Source: Rhododendron vialii
Lineage: Eukaryota; Streptophyta; Magnoliopsida; Ericales; Ericaceae
Length of the DNA: 64,000 nucleotides
Assembly: GCF_030253575.1 (NCBI RefSeq)
Contig: NC_080560.1
Span: 40,099,001 to 40,163,000, forward strand
Direction of reading: 5' to 3'
Positions within the stretch are counted from its first letter, which is position 1; each line of letters starts with the position of its first letter. Both the position numbers and the translations under genes were made by a program. Shown here in pieces: positions 32,406 through 43,576 of the stretch. The notes below the pieces were generated by a model. The model was not told the DNA's origin. It worked only from the letters and a program-made list of their open reading frames with translations, and searched no databases.

Positions 32406-33557
32406 CTTCTCACATTTCAGTAAATCAATGACATTTCTCAAAGTTTCAGGTTCTGCAGTAGAAGCAGCACTTTTGCCACTTGCAGTGATGTAGCTTTTCC
32501 ATTTAGAGAGCCATGAAGAGGGCAACAAGTAATATCATTGAAGGGGAGAAAGTGCAATACTTTTCCCTAAAGCTAATCTCTCATGGCTCTGGCATTGATT
32601 CACCTTGAACTCCCTGCAGCATGAACAATGAAGTCAAGCAATTGTGAAAAAACATATTAGCTAGACAACTGAAAACCTTCAAATGACCTCTGAGAGTCCT
32701 TCTCACACGCCAATTCTGAGAGTTCCACACAGCATTGGGCACATGGTGCAGAGTCTGAAGGAAAAGTTGAACGACCCAAGGGATCATCAGGCTTTACTTT
32801 ACTGGCAGTGTCATAGAAAAAAAGCCATAGATTTTCAGGAACAAGCACCCGCTTAGCACCAGTAGCTTGCTCAGGCATAAGTTCCCCATGAGGACACATA
32901 ATTAAAGCTGTTGGTCCTGTATCAGCTTCGCATGGAGACTCCATGCTTTTTCTTCGTATCCATTGTTGCAACCTACAGGTTGGAACTGATCAGTGGCGGT
33001 ACAAAACCCACCAAACTACACGAGCTGAGTGCAACATTTAACATGGAAAAAGGTGACCGCTTGAACTGTTACATTGAAGTAGTCACTATGAAATTTGCTT
33101 CAATACACCACGCTGACACATGCAATGAGAGAGGAGGGAGGGGAAAGAGACGTGAAATTATTTTGCGCCAATCAAGATAAGAAAGAATGAGGAAACCAGA
33201 CACTTTTCAATTCCCTTACTGATATGGGAAGACACAAAGTAATGATCACTTGGGAAAAATTTGTCCTTGGATTAGACAACTCATGACTAGATACAAAATT
33301 CTGACAAGGAGTGATGCAGCAAAGACTAGGCATTGAATCTCAGAGAGAAGGTGGAATAATAATACATTAACATACCAAGTTCTTGAGACACAGTACAACG
33401 GTCCATCTAGACACTTCCCTGCAAGTGATGCCTCTGCTAGTTCTTTCATCGATGTTCTTCTATCCCTATAGCTATCAGCACTGACCATGTTGCGTGCCAC
33501 TTCGAGAAGACAATAAACACAGTAATCATCCTTGGCCAATTTTGGGCCCCCTTCATA
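32406..33557 (-). pseudogene. UBP26-like ubiquitin-specific protease relic (three exons)
   Basis: Three consecutive minus-strand exons match the DUSP-containing part of plant UBP26, a nuclear deubiquitinase acting on histone H2B. Exon A (33557-33376) has EGGPKLAKDDYCVYCLLEVA and SYRDRRTSMKELAE. Exon B (32972-32688) has QQWIRRKS, EADTGPTALIMCPHGELMPE and KPDDPLGRSTFPSDSAPCAQC. Exon C (32613-32406) has LPSSWLSKWKSYITASGK. Junctions are consensus GT-AG and rejoin in frame, for example across the Trp codon between A and B. Exon C has an in-frame TGA just before YYLLPSSW. The catalytic USP core, upstream DUSP repeats and the C-terminal region are missing. UBP26 is normally over 1,000 residues, so this is a small duplicated segment. 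Retained introns show a DNA-level duplication. Confidence 0.85.
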
Positions 33558-34821
33558 CTAGATTTACAAGAAAATAGCATCAGAACCATCACCACAACAT
33601 TAAGTTGCAGAATAAAAGGGTTTAGGGGGGAAAAAACAACTAAAACCATAGGGAATAATTGACAATCTAGAACAAGCAAAATGAACTGATAAAAGGTAAA
33701 CCTAAAAATACACAATTTTGCCTGTCATGTCAAACTTTGAACACATGATTATCTTGCTCTTACGAAGCTTTGCTCTGGGTTTAATTGGGACCCCCGCAAA
33801 TGGGTGGTGCCATGGGGGGATTGGTCTCCAAGATTAGTTGAGGTGCACATAAGTTCGACCGGACACTTGAGTTATATGGTGTTTGGGAGCCAATTATCTT
33901 TAAATTTTGGATTTGAATAGTTGATTTTAAAAAAGTGTTCGGATGTCATGGGCAGACTCACTCTCTGTCTCATTTTGTTTGCTTTCTACAGTAGACTGTC
34001 ATTTGACCTCTAAAATTAAACTACTCCTCGAACTAATTTTTTTTCTTGTTTGCACCGTTCAAAAGATCTAGATGAGTAATTTTGAGCGAGAAAAAAATTG
34101 AAAACTTTTTCTTGAAAGCTTTTTTTTCCGGAGATTAAAATGGCACGACTTTTTGTATGTGTGAAGCAAGTAAAATGAGTTGGACGGAGTAGAAGAATAG
34201 TGTTTGGAAGTTTAAGTTTGAAAATAGATTTTATATGTATTTTGATCATGTTTTTAGTCTTGAAGAAGTGTTTGGATGTATGTCCAGTAATAGAAGTGGT
34301 AATAATTAAGATTAAATGGATGAATATTTTTGTACTAGTACAACTCAAAGAATGAAGAACACGAAATGGGCATCTAAAATAGATTCTATATTCGGAATGG
34401 AAAGTGTGTGGGTGTGTATTGGGTGTGATATTAGAATTATTGATCAATATTGACCCTTCAATACCAATATTAAAGTGTCACGTAATACATTTCATAAAAT
34501 TGCTTTCCTTTATAATATAAACTAGCGGATATCTGTGCGTCTTAACTTAAATAAGTTATTGGTTCTGCCCAATTGCTCTACGCGATAATTGCAATCACCA
34601 CATATCGTCAGTTTCATTTTGATGGAGTTTATATATTTGCCTATTCAATCATAAAAGGCAATAGTTACATAGAGATACATTACCTAGTATCTAAACAGTG
34701 AGGGTAGAGAGCTATAGATTCATTAAAAGAATATTTTCTGTGTCTTTTATAATTAATGATCCAATGACTACGAAGTTAACAGAAAGTGATTTAATGGTTG
34801 TAAAATTTGCTTTTGTTTATA
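33558..34821. other. Intergenic, no gene seen
   Basis: No further UBP26 exon is seen upstream. The 143-codon minus-strand frame at 34016-34447 is of low complexity, without a domain. Confidence 0.4.
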
Positions 34822-34912
34822 TAAAAAATTGGCCTAGGGTCCATTATACCACGTTTCAAACCCACTAAGTCCATTGATCAAGTTTCAAACCCACTAAGTC
34901 CACTAATAGATA

Positions 34913-35184
34913 ATCCCTCCGTCCCTTTTTAAGTGTCCTACTTCGTAACTCCAACTTATTAAAAAGACATCATCATTACACCTTTCACATCAACTTTTTC
35001 CTTCACTTTCCCTACTTACCCATCATCATTACACTTTTACTCACTAACTTTTCAAAATAAAATTTACTTTTAGGGACAAAATAGACAATACACCAACTTT
35101 TACCCCCCTAACTTTACAAAATGGACACTTATTAAGGGACAGCCTAAAATGGAATACTGGACACAAAAAAAGGGACGGAGGGAA
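34913..35184. mobile_element. Stowaway-type MITE nested in the MULE
   Basis: A 272-bp element with ATCCCTCCGTCCCTTTTTAA at the left and the inverted AAAAAGGGACGGAGGGAA at the right, flanked by TA. It sits just inside the left terminal repeat of the MULE, so it inserted later. Confidence 0.85.
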
Positions 35185-35629
35185 TATTTGATAAGGCATA
35201 AAGTCCGTTTCATTTAAAAGAGAAATAATCCCTGACTGATTTACCCTTCCATTCAAATCCCTTGTTTTTAGCCCATTATCCCCCCCATTATCCCCTGCCG
35301 TTTGAATCCACTTTTTTTACGTTACAATAGAGAGTCAGAGAGAAATAGCGTGAAATCAGGAAGATAGTGTTTGATCTTGAGATCATCTACTATTACTCAT
35401 TCGTTTATCTCGATTCTTATTCTGGTGTTGGTGATCTTCTGTTCCTTCTCCGGTGTTCGTGAATATTTTCTTTTCCCAGACGATTCATTCCAAGAAATCC
35501 AGGCCCTAGTCTCGTCTCCCTCCCTCTCTGGTAACTCTATCTCTCTATTGATTTGTTGCTTTTGATTTCGTTTCTGACATTGATTTTGGTGTATTTGAAG
35601 TTGTTATTTTACATATGAGAATTGCAAGT

Positions 35630-36010
35630 TATAACTGTATAAGAGTCGTATCTGACATTGTACATAACGTTACTGTTGTTATATAACGTTATATAACGTT
35701 AATATTCTCCTTTTCAGATTCGCTGTATATAACGTTATTGCATTTATATTACGTTATATTTTGTGTTTGTAACGTTGTATGATTTTTTATATATAACCAC
35801 GTTTTCAGTTTTTTGAATTGAATGTTATAACTGGATAAGAGTCGTATCTGACATTGTACATAACGTTACTGTTGTTATATAACGTTATATAACAACAGTA
35901 TTATCCTTTTCAGATTCGCTATATATAATGTTATTGTATTTATATAACGTTATATTTTGTGTTTGTAATGTTGAATGGTTTTTGATATATAACCACGTTT
36001 TTCAGTTTTT
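35630..36010 (+). repeat. Tandem pair of ~190-bp units with ATAACGTTAT palindromes
   Basis: Two units (about 35630-35820 and 35821-36010) share AAGAGTCGTATCTGACATTG, ACGTTACTGTTGTTATATAA, TTTTCAGATTCGCT and ATATAACCACGTTTTCAG. Each contains several TATAACGTTATA palindromes. They lie between the MULE terminus and the transposase start and may include its leader or promoter. Confidence 0.8.
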
Positions 36011-36051
36011 TGATTTTTTCGTTTTGTTGTGTGTTGTTATGTGCAGTTGTC

Positions 36052-38295
36052 ATGGATTCAACAATCATGTTTCTTTGTAAGTATGGGTTGCAGATTCTTC
36101 CGGTGAGGTTATCGGGTGGTGGTAGGTTGAAGGATGTCTTAAGCAGTATTCGTAATAGGTGGGAAAATCTGTCTGTTGGTGGGTTTTCTGTTTCATATGC
36201 CTATGAGGATGGATATTATGCTCTTCATAATGAATCTGATTTTGAGAACATGCTTTTCTTGTTTAGTAATTGTGATCGCATAAACGCAAAGGTTGATGAG
36301 AATAAACATAGTACCAGGTTATGAGGTGGTTGATGATGAGTTAGAATATGTGGATAGAATGGACCCCGCGGAAAAGTATTGTAAACGTGCTGAGCCTAGG
36401 TATTTGACTGAAGCTTGGGCTCATTTGATAGAGGGTGTTGGACAGGAATTTCCCTTAGGTGTGAAGGAGTTCAGGCAGGATCAGGCTAAATTTGCGATTG
36501 AGAATGGATTTATGTACCGTTTGGTGAAAAATGACAATATTAGGGTGACAGCTGTTTGTGTTATTGTAGGGTGTGGATGGTACGTGTATGCTATTTTAAA
36601 TAGAACCAATTGAGTATTTCATATTACAAAGTGTCATAATGAGCATAATTGTGGTTCAACGTACCGAACCAATAAGCATAAGCGTGTGTCATCCCGTTTG
36701 GTTGCGAATGAGATAGCTGGGATTGTTGAGAAGAAACCCAAGACTTCACCTATCGACATGATGGATATGTTTACGGACAAGTATGGTCTTGATCTGTGCT
36801 ATCATAGTGCTTGGTTAGGTGTTGAAAAGGCAAGAGGGGATTATATGGAGATTATGAAGGTTCATTCGATAGGCTTCGGTGGTACGTTGAAGCTGCAAGG
36901 GCTATGAATCCGGGGAGCGTTTTGAGGCTTGAATCTGATCCTGTAACCAAGGAGTTTTCGCGACTGTTTGTGTCGTTTGACGCTTGTATCAAGGGATTCA
37001 ACTACTGTCGGCCTTTTTTGTGTCTTGATGCAACCCATCTGAAAGGTAGATTCAAAGGATCACTCCTTGCCGCAACAGGGAAAGATGCAAATCAATGTAT
37101 GTTTGTGTTGGTTCTTTATATGTTTACCTTATATATTAGATTTCATTTGTATAGTTTTGAATATGTAACATTGTATGTTTTATTATGCGAAGCTACACAT
37201 GACAAAAGTTTGCATAGGATGTAATATTTTATCATTCATGTGCAGGTCTATTCCCTGTAGCTTCTGCAATTTGTGATGCTGAAAATGAAGCTAATTGGAC
37301 TTGGTTTCTTGGCCTTCTAAAGAGTACAATGTCCACTCGTCCTATTACCTTTATTACTGATCGTAATGCAGGTCTTGTCAACAACATTTCTGTTATGTTC
37401 CCCGGTTGTCATCATGCATACTGTCTCTATCACATACAGTTCAACTTGAAGGATCACTTTCCGGGACGGTTTAGAAAAGGTTTTCGGAACAGGCTCGTTG
37501 AATTGTTCAACAAATGTGCATATGCTTCATCGGTGTCGGTTTACAAAGCTGCTGAGGAAGATTTTTACCAATTTGGTGGAGATAAAGCTAGGACCTTTAT
37601 TGCGAGTATCCCCAAAGAGCATTGGAGTAACGCGTATTTCAAAGGTCAACGGTATGGTGAGATGAGCTCTAGTGCTCTGGAGTCGTTTAATAATTGGATT
37701 CTTAAAGCTCGGGAAATGCCTATATTTTATTTAGTTGATGAGCTTCGTCGCAAAATTATGAGGCAAATGGCTGCAAGGAGAGTAAAGTCGATGAAATGGA
37801 ATTCAGTGATTTGTCCGAAGATGGATAAGAAGTTAGCTCACTTTATCAAGAAAGGAAGGTCGTGGAGGATCATTATGTCAAAGGGTGGTTTGTACGAGGT
37901 ACGCTGTCGTATCTGTTGAGGAAAGGACCTGCTCTTGTGGTAATTGGCAATCTACCGGTTTCATGTGTAGGCATGCTGCAACGGTTATTATAAAAGCTTC
38001 TGGAGGGGAAGGAAATTTGGTGGACCATATGGATCCGTTATACCTTGTTGATGCGTATCGGCGTATATATGAAGAACCCATATATCCAGTTGTAGAGAGT
38101 GACATTCCCGATTTTACGAAAGAAGGTGACCGGGTTATAAACCCTCCACGGAATAGGCGGCCAGCGGGTAGGCCCAAAGTTAAACGCATTCGTTCAAGGG
38201 GTGAAGAGTCATATACCAGACCTAATAAATGTGGGAGGTGCCACAAGGCCACAAAGTACAATCGAAGAACATGCAAAGAGCCAAGCGATATATGA
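36052..38295 (+). pseudogene. MULE transposase, frameshifted
   Basis: Domains in order: a PB1-like start (MDSTIMFLCKYGLQILPVRL), a MuDR zinc-binding-like region (FRQDQAKFAIENGFMYRLVK), the MULE DDE core with LDATHLKGRFKGSLL, FITDRNAGLVNNISVMFPGC and YCLYHIQFNLKDHF, and a SWIM finger (CSCGNWQSTGFMCRHA) followed by a basic GRPKVKRIRSRG and a CGRCHKATKYNRRTC knuckle. An intron at 37097-37245 (GT-AG) joins DANQC to LFPVASAICDAENEANWTWF. Damage: frame changes near 36290, near 36870-36885 and near 37905, and an in-frame TGA at 36611-36613. The function in intact relatives is cut-and-paste transposition. The core is well preserved, so inactivation looks fairly recent. Confidence 0.88.
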
Positions 38296-38719
38296 TGCAA
38301 AGAGGTCAAATATGAGAATAAAGGAGAGATTAGGATGGAGAATAGAATAAAGTTGGGGGTTTGTTTTTTTTTCATTTTTTTCATTATTCATGCTTAAATA
38401 TTGAAATTGTTTCTTTTGGATTATGGATAAATAAAGAGTTTAATATTTGTAGACATGAGTTGTGAACATTTTAAGATATTAAAGTTATATAACATTATAT
38501 AAAGTTATCCCTTCTCCTTTACAGGTGCACATCAGTTCTGTACAGTTTGATAAAGTTATGTTATATAACGTTATATATCATTTTATATTCTGCTTTCCTG
38601 GAACATTATATATATCGTTGATGTACTTATATAACAGCAAAGTATATAACCATATGTATCTTATATACAGAGGGAATAACATATATTTGTTGATTTTTGT
38701 TATAGCTATTAAACCAATT

Positions 38720-39330
38720 AAATTAGATTAATGAAATGGTCCGCGCAGTGGCCTGATTGATCACAATTTATATCCAACATTGATATAACCATATATACTC
38801 GCAATCAAAATCCTAACATTAACTGCTGAATAATTTATATAACCATATATACATATGGAACACCATATATTCGTAGAATTTGGTTATAACAATTAAACCA
38901 ATTAAATTAGTTTATTGAAATTGTCCGCGCAGCGGCCTAATTGGTCCGAATATATATTCAACATTGATATAACCATATGTACTCGCAATCATAACCCTAA
39001 CGTTACTTGGCCAAACAATTTACATAACCATATATATACGAATAGAAGCATAAACTGGACTGATCAGATATTGATATAACGATATATACTTGCTACCAAA
39101 ACCTTAACTTAACATAACCAAATCAGTTATATAAGCATATAAACTGGACTGCTCAAACAAAAGCATAAATCATTCAGAAATTTTTCCGAATAATTTGTTT
39201 GAACAAGGAATCAAAGTAGTTAACAAACAATGATCGAAAAATCACCTAATTGGTCCGAATATATATCCAGCATTGATATAACCATATGTACTCGCAATCA
39301 AAACCCTAACTAAAATTAGCAAAAACAATG
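38720..39330 (+). repeat. Diverged tandem repeats of the MULE 3' region
   Basis: Three diverged copies of a block containing GTCCGCGCAG.GGCCTAATTG, ATATCCAACATTGATATAAC and CATATGTACTCGCAATCAAA occur at about 38735, 38922 and 39246. ATATAACCATATATAC is repeated many times. Non-coding. Confidence 0.7.
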
Positions 39331-40215
39331 ATATAACCATATATACGAAGGGTAACATACCTAGTGTATCGATTGCGGCGTATGATCTGACGGCAATATG
39401 AGGGCGAATCACGGCGACTAGAACGAATGCGTCACGACGACTAGAACGGGTGAATCACGGCAACTAGAACGGGCGAATATCGGGCGACGAATGGAGAATA
39501 AGTTCCGACTAGAACTATGGCGTCGAACGGAGTAGAATAACGTACGACTGAAAAAATGGTGATGAACGGCGACGAAGAAGGCCGTTGGCGATGTATGGTT
39601 TTTCTGGAAATGTCTGTATCGTCGTTCTGAGAAGGGGGGGAAAGGGGGGGAAAGGGGGGGAGTGGGGGTTGGTTTTGTAATGGATGTTAGAGTTTTTTTC
39701 GGGATATGTTCAATTTTGAAATGGCCGTCTTTGAAATGGATGAAAAAACGGGGCAAATTGTTTTTAAAAAATAGGGGTATATTAGACTAAATAGGGCTAT
39801 TATATCCTTACTAATAGGTTAGTGGACTTAGGGGGTTTTAGAATTTAGAAATGGACTTAGTGGGTTTGAAAAGTGCTATAATGGACTTATGAAAAATTCT
39901 CCCTTGTTTATATGCCACATTTCAATAGAAATCGCTCTGTTTGATAATATAAATATTTATTGATGTTTGAAAAAGGGGTATATTTTGGCAGATAGTTACG
40001 CCTTGTTCGGAACTTGAGGAAAAAGAAAAGAAAGAAAAGAAAAATATAATGAAAGTATAAGAAAACTGTATTGTGCCTAGTTTTTTATTTTATTATTTTT
40101 TTGTTTTCTTCAAACCAAATAAGTAAAAATTATTTTATTTTTCACGTTCCCTACAAAGGTTTTTTTTTCTCCAACAAAATATGGAGTATGTATTTTAAAA
40201 TTTTTATTTTGGACC

Positions 40216-40892
40216 GGGTTAATTACTTATTGCCCCATTTATCTATACACATTTTTCACTTTACCCCCTCCTACTATAGAACACTACAACCTACCCCATT
40301 TATCTTTCAGTTCCTAACACATAAGGCCTGCCGTTAGTCTGGGATCCAAAAAATCGTCAGAGGGGTGATCTGTAAAAAAGAAAAAAATTAAGTGCACTTA
40401 ATTTTTCATAGGTAGTTTATATATTAAAAAATATGGTTAAAAAATTAAGTGTTTTAATTTTTAATCCGTTTGAACCATGCAAAGATCTTATTTCTATGAT
40501 CATTTTATTCTAAAGAGTCATAATTAATTTTTGACTCTAGAACTCTCTTTAATTAGTCCTAAGAAAGTAATAGAACCAAATATCTCTTAGAATTAACTAA
40601 CGAGAGCCCTAGAGCAAAAATTAATTGTGATCCTTCAGGATAAAATGATCAGAGAAATAAGATCTTCACACCGATTCAAACGGATTGAAAATTCGAGCAC
40701 TTAATCTTTTCTTTTTTTTATAGATCATGTGACATGCGCATGCCCCTTCCACGATATTTTGGATCCCAGACTAACGACAGGCCTTATGTGTTAGGAATTA
40801 GAAGATAAATGAGGCAGATTGTAGCGTTCTATAGTAGGAGGGGGTAAAGTAGAAAATGTGTATAAACTAAGGGGGCAACAAGTAATTAACCC
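40216..40892. mobile_element. Mutator-type foldback MITE upstream of the MORF gene
   Basis: A 677-bp element flanked by a perfect 9-bp duplication TTTTGGACC (40207-40215 and 40893-40901). It starts GGGTTAATTACTTATTGCCC and its inverted right end reads GGGTTAATTACTTGTTGCCC. The arms remain complementary almost to the centre, including ACATAAGGCCTG and GTCTGGGATCC. It ends about 50 bp upstream of the likely TATA box of the MORF gene. Confidence 0.92.
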
Positions 40893-40944
40893 TTTTGGAC
40901 CAGACAGATATCTATCGTGGGACTGAGGTAGTACTAGTACTAGG

Positions 40945-40952
40945 TATATATC
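40945..40952 (+). promoter_or_regulatory. Probable TATA box of the MORF gene
   Basis: TATATATC lies 50 bp upstream of the ATG at 40995, leaving room for a leader of roughly 20 bases containing CTCCTCTCTCAGC. Confidence 0.5.
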
Positions 40953-40994
40953 GGCGAAAAGCTCCTCTCTCAGCTAGGGCTCCGGCGATCCCAA

Positions 40995-42912
40995 ATGGCG
41001 GCTCGTTATCTGCTTATCAAAGCTGGAAAATTGACCCTTTCTTCTTCTCATCCCCTCCTCGCTGTTAAACGTACTTCTTCTCTCTCTACTTCTTCTCTCC
41101 TTCGCCCATTGATTCCCGCATCCTCCTCCGCCGACATCCCCTGCTTCTCCCTGGCGGCAGAAACTGTTGCTCGGCCGTCTCTCAGCCCTGATCATGATCC
41201 CCGTCGCATGGAATTCCCTGATAGGTCAGATTTCGAGCTCTGGCGAGCTAATGGGTTAGATTTCGAGCACTGGCAAGTTTGTCTCGGGGGGTTTGACAGC
41301 GGGATTACCAGAGGTGAGATCGTTGATACCTGCGTCGGAAAAGCGGTTACCAGAGATGACATCATTGATACCTACGTCAAAACCCTTGCTATGGTCGTCG
41401 GAAGGTTAAGTTCTTCCCCCCCTTTTTTTTTTGTTGTTATGAGTAAATATCGAAGTATTTATTATTTTTTTTTTTCAGAATTCCAAATCTTTTTTTTTTT
41501 GGGTATGAAGTTATATATTCATTCTCCTCTCGAAACACCCACCCACACCCCCCCCCCCCCCCCCCCCCCCCCCCAATTTTGTTGTGATTCAAATATGGGC
41601 AAACTGCAAAGTCATGCCATTTACTAGATTTCACTACTTATTAGTGGTGAAATATAGTCATCTGGAACAAACTTGTTGATAGCCTTTGAACGTATATAGT
41701 TTAAGCAACAACTTGCCTTGATTTCCTAGTAACCTTTTGTTGGTTTTTATTATGGTTAATTATGTTTCCAGTGAGGAAGAAGCGAGAATGAAAATCTATT
41801 CAGTTTGGACAAGAATGTTTTTAGCGTTTGGAGTCCTCGCAAGTGAAGAACTTGCAGACAAAATAAAAGGCATGTCAGGCAATTGCTTCTTGGTTTTTGC
41901 CCTTACTCTTCAACATAAAAGTTGTTAGCATTACTCTTCCGTATAAAAGTTCTAAGCATTTGTTGTATGTAATCTTTACAGAATTGCCTAGAGTCATACT
42001 TGTGACCCCTGATTCTTACATGTTTCCTGAGACCAAGGACTATGGAGGTATGAAATATTGTACTGTCATATTTGTGTCCTGTATTTGATGTCATTGCGTT
42101 GTTTTAACATAGCAAATGTTTGAGGTTTTTCCCGCGCTGATCTCAGTGGCATAACAAGGAATATGCGTCAATGGGGCACTATAAAGAAAAAATTCACTCA
42201 ATGGCATGGGAGGCGGTGGTAAAAAGGAAGAATATTAATTGAACATGTAACCTTGGCAGAAGGGAATTGCAAAAAAAGATTCATCTAGCTGGCCCCAATA
42301 GATTGAGCCATTGAGGCATTAGACTTAGCTTGGTATTGTAAGAAATAATCAGACAGCGATTGTACAACATTGCTTTCGAACGTACCACCACCACCATTTT
42401 CATTAACAGTGATCTTATCCCCCGCCTTTTAGTATTTCATTTACTTATCTTTGGTGTTTGAGACCAAACAAATCAAGTAATTTTGAAAAGGTTCTTAAAA
42501 GAACATTATCTTATCTAAATGTGCCGTGTATCTTTACACGGCACTTATATTCTGTTTTCGTGGAGACTGGAGGTGTCCTGTATTTATAGTCATTGTGTTG
42601 TGTTAGCATAGGAAAATGCTTGATTTTTTTTTCCTTAGCTGATCTTGTGAATTGTATTTGCTTGTTTACTATATCTTGTATTCTTTGCAAATTGTGTGAG
42701 TGTGTGACTTTAGTGTTGTATTGATTGTGGTGGCAGGGGAACCTTTCATCAATGGACAGGCCCTACCGTTTGACACTAAATATTATCTCCCGTTTAGTCA
42801 ACGAAGTCGGCCCCGATACAAGAAATCAAGAAACCTTGAAGTGCCTCCTAATAGCACAAAAGGAATGCAGTCGGAGGGGAACAAAGTGGAACAGGATGAA
42901 GCGGAAAGTTGA
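40995..42912 (+). CDS. Multiple organellar RNA editing factor (MORF/RIP) family protein
   Basis: Proposed exons: 40995-41404, 41772-41869, 41982-42047 and 42737-42912; the product has 249 residues. MORF proteins act in C-to-U RNA editing in plastids and mitochondria by binding PPR editing factors and each other. The MORF box is clear: LDFEHWQV, TRDDIIDTYVKTLAMVVG, SEEEARMKIYSVWTRMFLAFGVL, KIKELPRVILVTPDSY, KDYGGEPFINGQALPFDTKY. The first 60 residues are Ser/Arg/Leu-rich and poor in acid, as expected of an organelle transit peptide. Introns 1 and 3 are GT-AG. Intron 2 (41870-41981) appears to use a GC donor (AAAAG/GCATGT), because only this restores the conserved K-I-K-E-L. Exon 1 carries an internal near-duplication, TRGEIVDTCVGKAV followed by TRDDIIDTYVKTLA, not usual in the family. 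The C-terminal tail is basic then acidic and diverged. An expressed divergent paralogue is likeliest; a young pseudogene is possible. Confidence 0.85.
41548..41574 (+). repeat. 27-base cytosine homopolymer in MORF intron 1
   Basis: An uninterrupted C run preceded by CACCCACCCACA, able to form i-motif or G-quadruplex structures on the two strands. Its exact length should be trusted little. Confidence 0.9.
42285..42338 (+). repeat. Degenerate short dispersed repeat in MORF intron 3
   Basis: TAGCTGGCCCCAATAGATTG followed by an AGGC..TTAGCTTGGT tail, a weak third copy of the 8049 motif. Confidence 0.35.
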
Positions 42913-43186
42913 AGACCATAGGAATTCTTATATTTAATGGTTTGAGAGAGAGATTCTTGGGGAGTGGGAATTGGGCTTTATTTTGTTATGTATTAAAGAT
43001 AAATGACCATTACTCTTTTTAATTTTTGTTTGTTTGCTTGCTTTGTTTATATGACTTGTGAATATTAATTAATTTGAATTTATCTTACTCATACTTCTAA
43101 TTTTTAATTCGTAAGTGTCTTCCTTGCATAGAACTGGAACAATGCTAGCTGCACTTATGTGAATGTTGTTTGTTGTATCAGAAATC

Positions 43187-43576
43187 CTAGCCGTACCGAC
43201 CAATTTCAAACCGAAACCGTACCGACGGCCGCTCCGGGCTGTCTCCGGCCACCGGACGGCCGATCCGAGCCGTTCAAAAATTCTAAAAAAAAAAACCGAG
43301 TGGCCCTACGCGGGAATAAACGGCATCCGATGTGTGTAGGGTGGTTAGATCGAGTATCCTATTTTTCGTGTATACTCGTTTATATATGTATACGCGAAAA
43401 ATAGGGTACTCGATCTAACCACCCTACATACATCGGATGCCGTTTATTCTCGCGTAAGGCCCCTCGGTTTTTTTTTTTAGAATTTTTGAACGGCTCGGAT
43501 CGGTCGTCCGGTGGCCGGAGACAGCCCGGAGCGGCCGTCGGTACGGTTTCGGTTTGAAATTGGTCGGTACGGCTAG
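43187..43576. mobile_element. 390-bp near-perfect foldback element, copy 2
   Basis: Same length and organisation as 31420-31809. The ends CTAGCCGTACCGACCAATTT and its exact inverse bound arms that both contain CTCCGGCCACCGGACG, CGTTCAAAAATTCTAAAAA and CATCCGATGTRTGTAGGGTG. The loop half has diverged from copy 1 (ATAGGRTACTCGATCTAACC instead of its GTGCTTTGATCAAGCACCC), but pairing between the two arms is kept. It lies about 270 bp downstream of the MORF stop codon. Confidence 0.88.

Larger units (their letters stand above)
34822..39903 (+). mobile_element. Full-length but decayed Mutator-like element (MULE)
   Basis: The 5,082-bp element is flanked by a perfect 9-bp duplication TTGTTTATA (34813-34821 and 39904-39912). 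Inverted termini of about 80 bp share GTCCATTATA, TTTCAAACCCACTAAGTCCA and TAAGTCCACTAA; the outermost 17 bases are the same length at both ends but diverged. Inside lie a Stowaway MITE near the left end, tandem repeats before the transposase, the transposase relic, and AT-rich repeats after it. The coding region is damaged, so it is not autonomous now. Confidence 0.92.

Noticed and set aside
34016-34447. 143-codon minus-strand frame
   Set aside because: Low complexity (Ile/Thr/Lys/His) with no recognisable domain and no splice signals supporting it.
39418-39756. 112-codon minus-strand frame near the MULE right end
   Set aside because: Low-complexity Pro/Ser/Arg/His composition inside a transposon; no domain.
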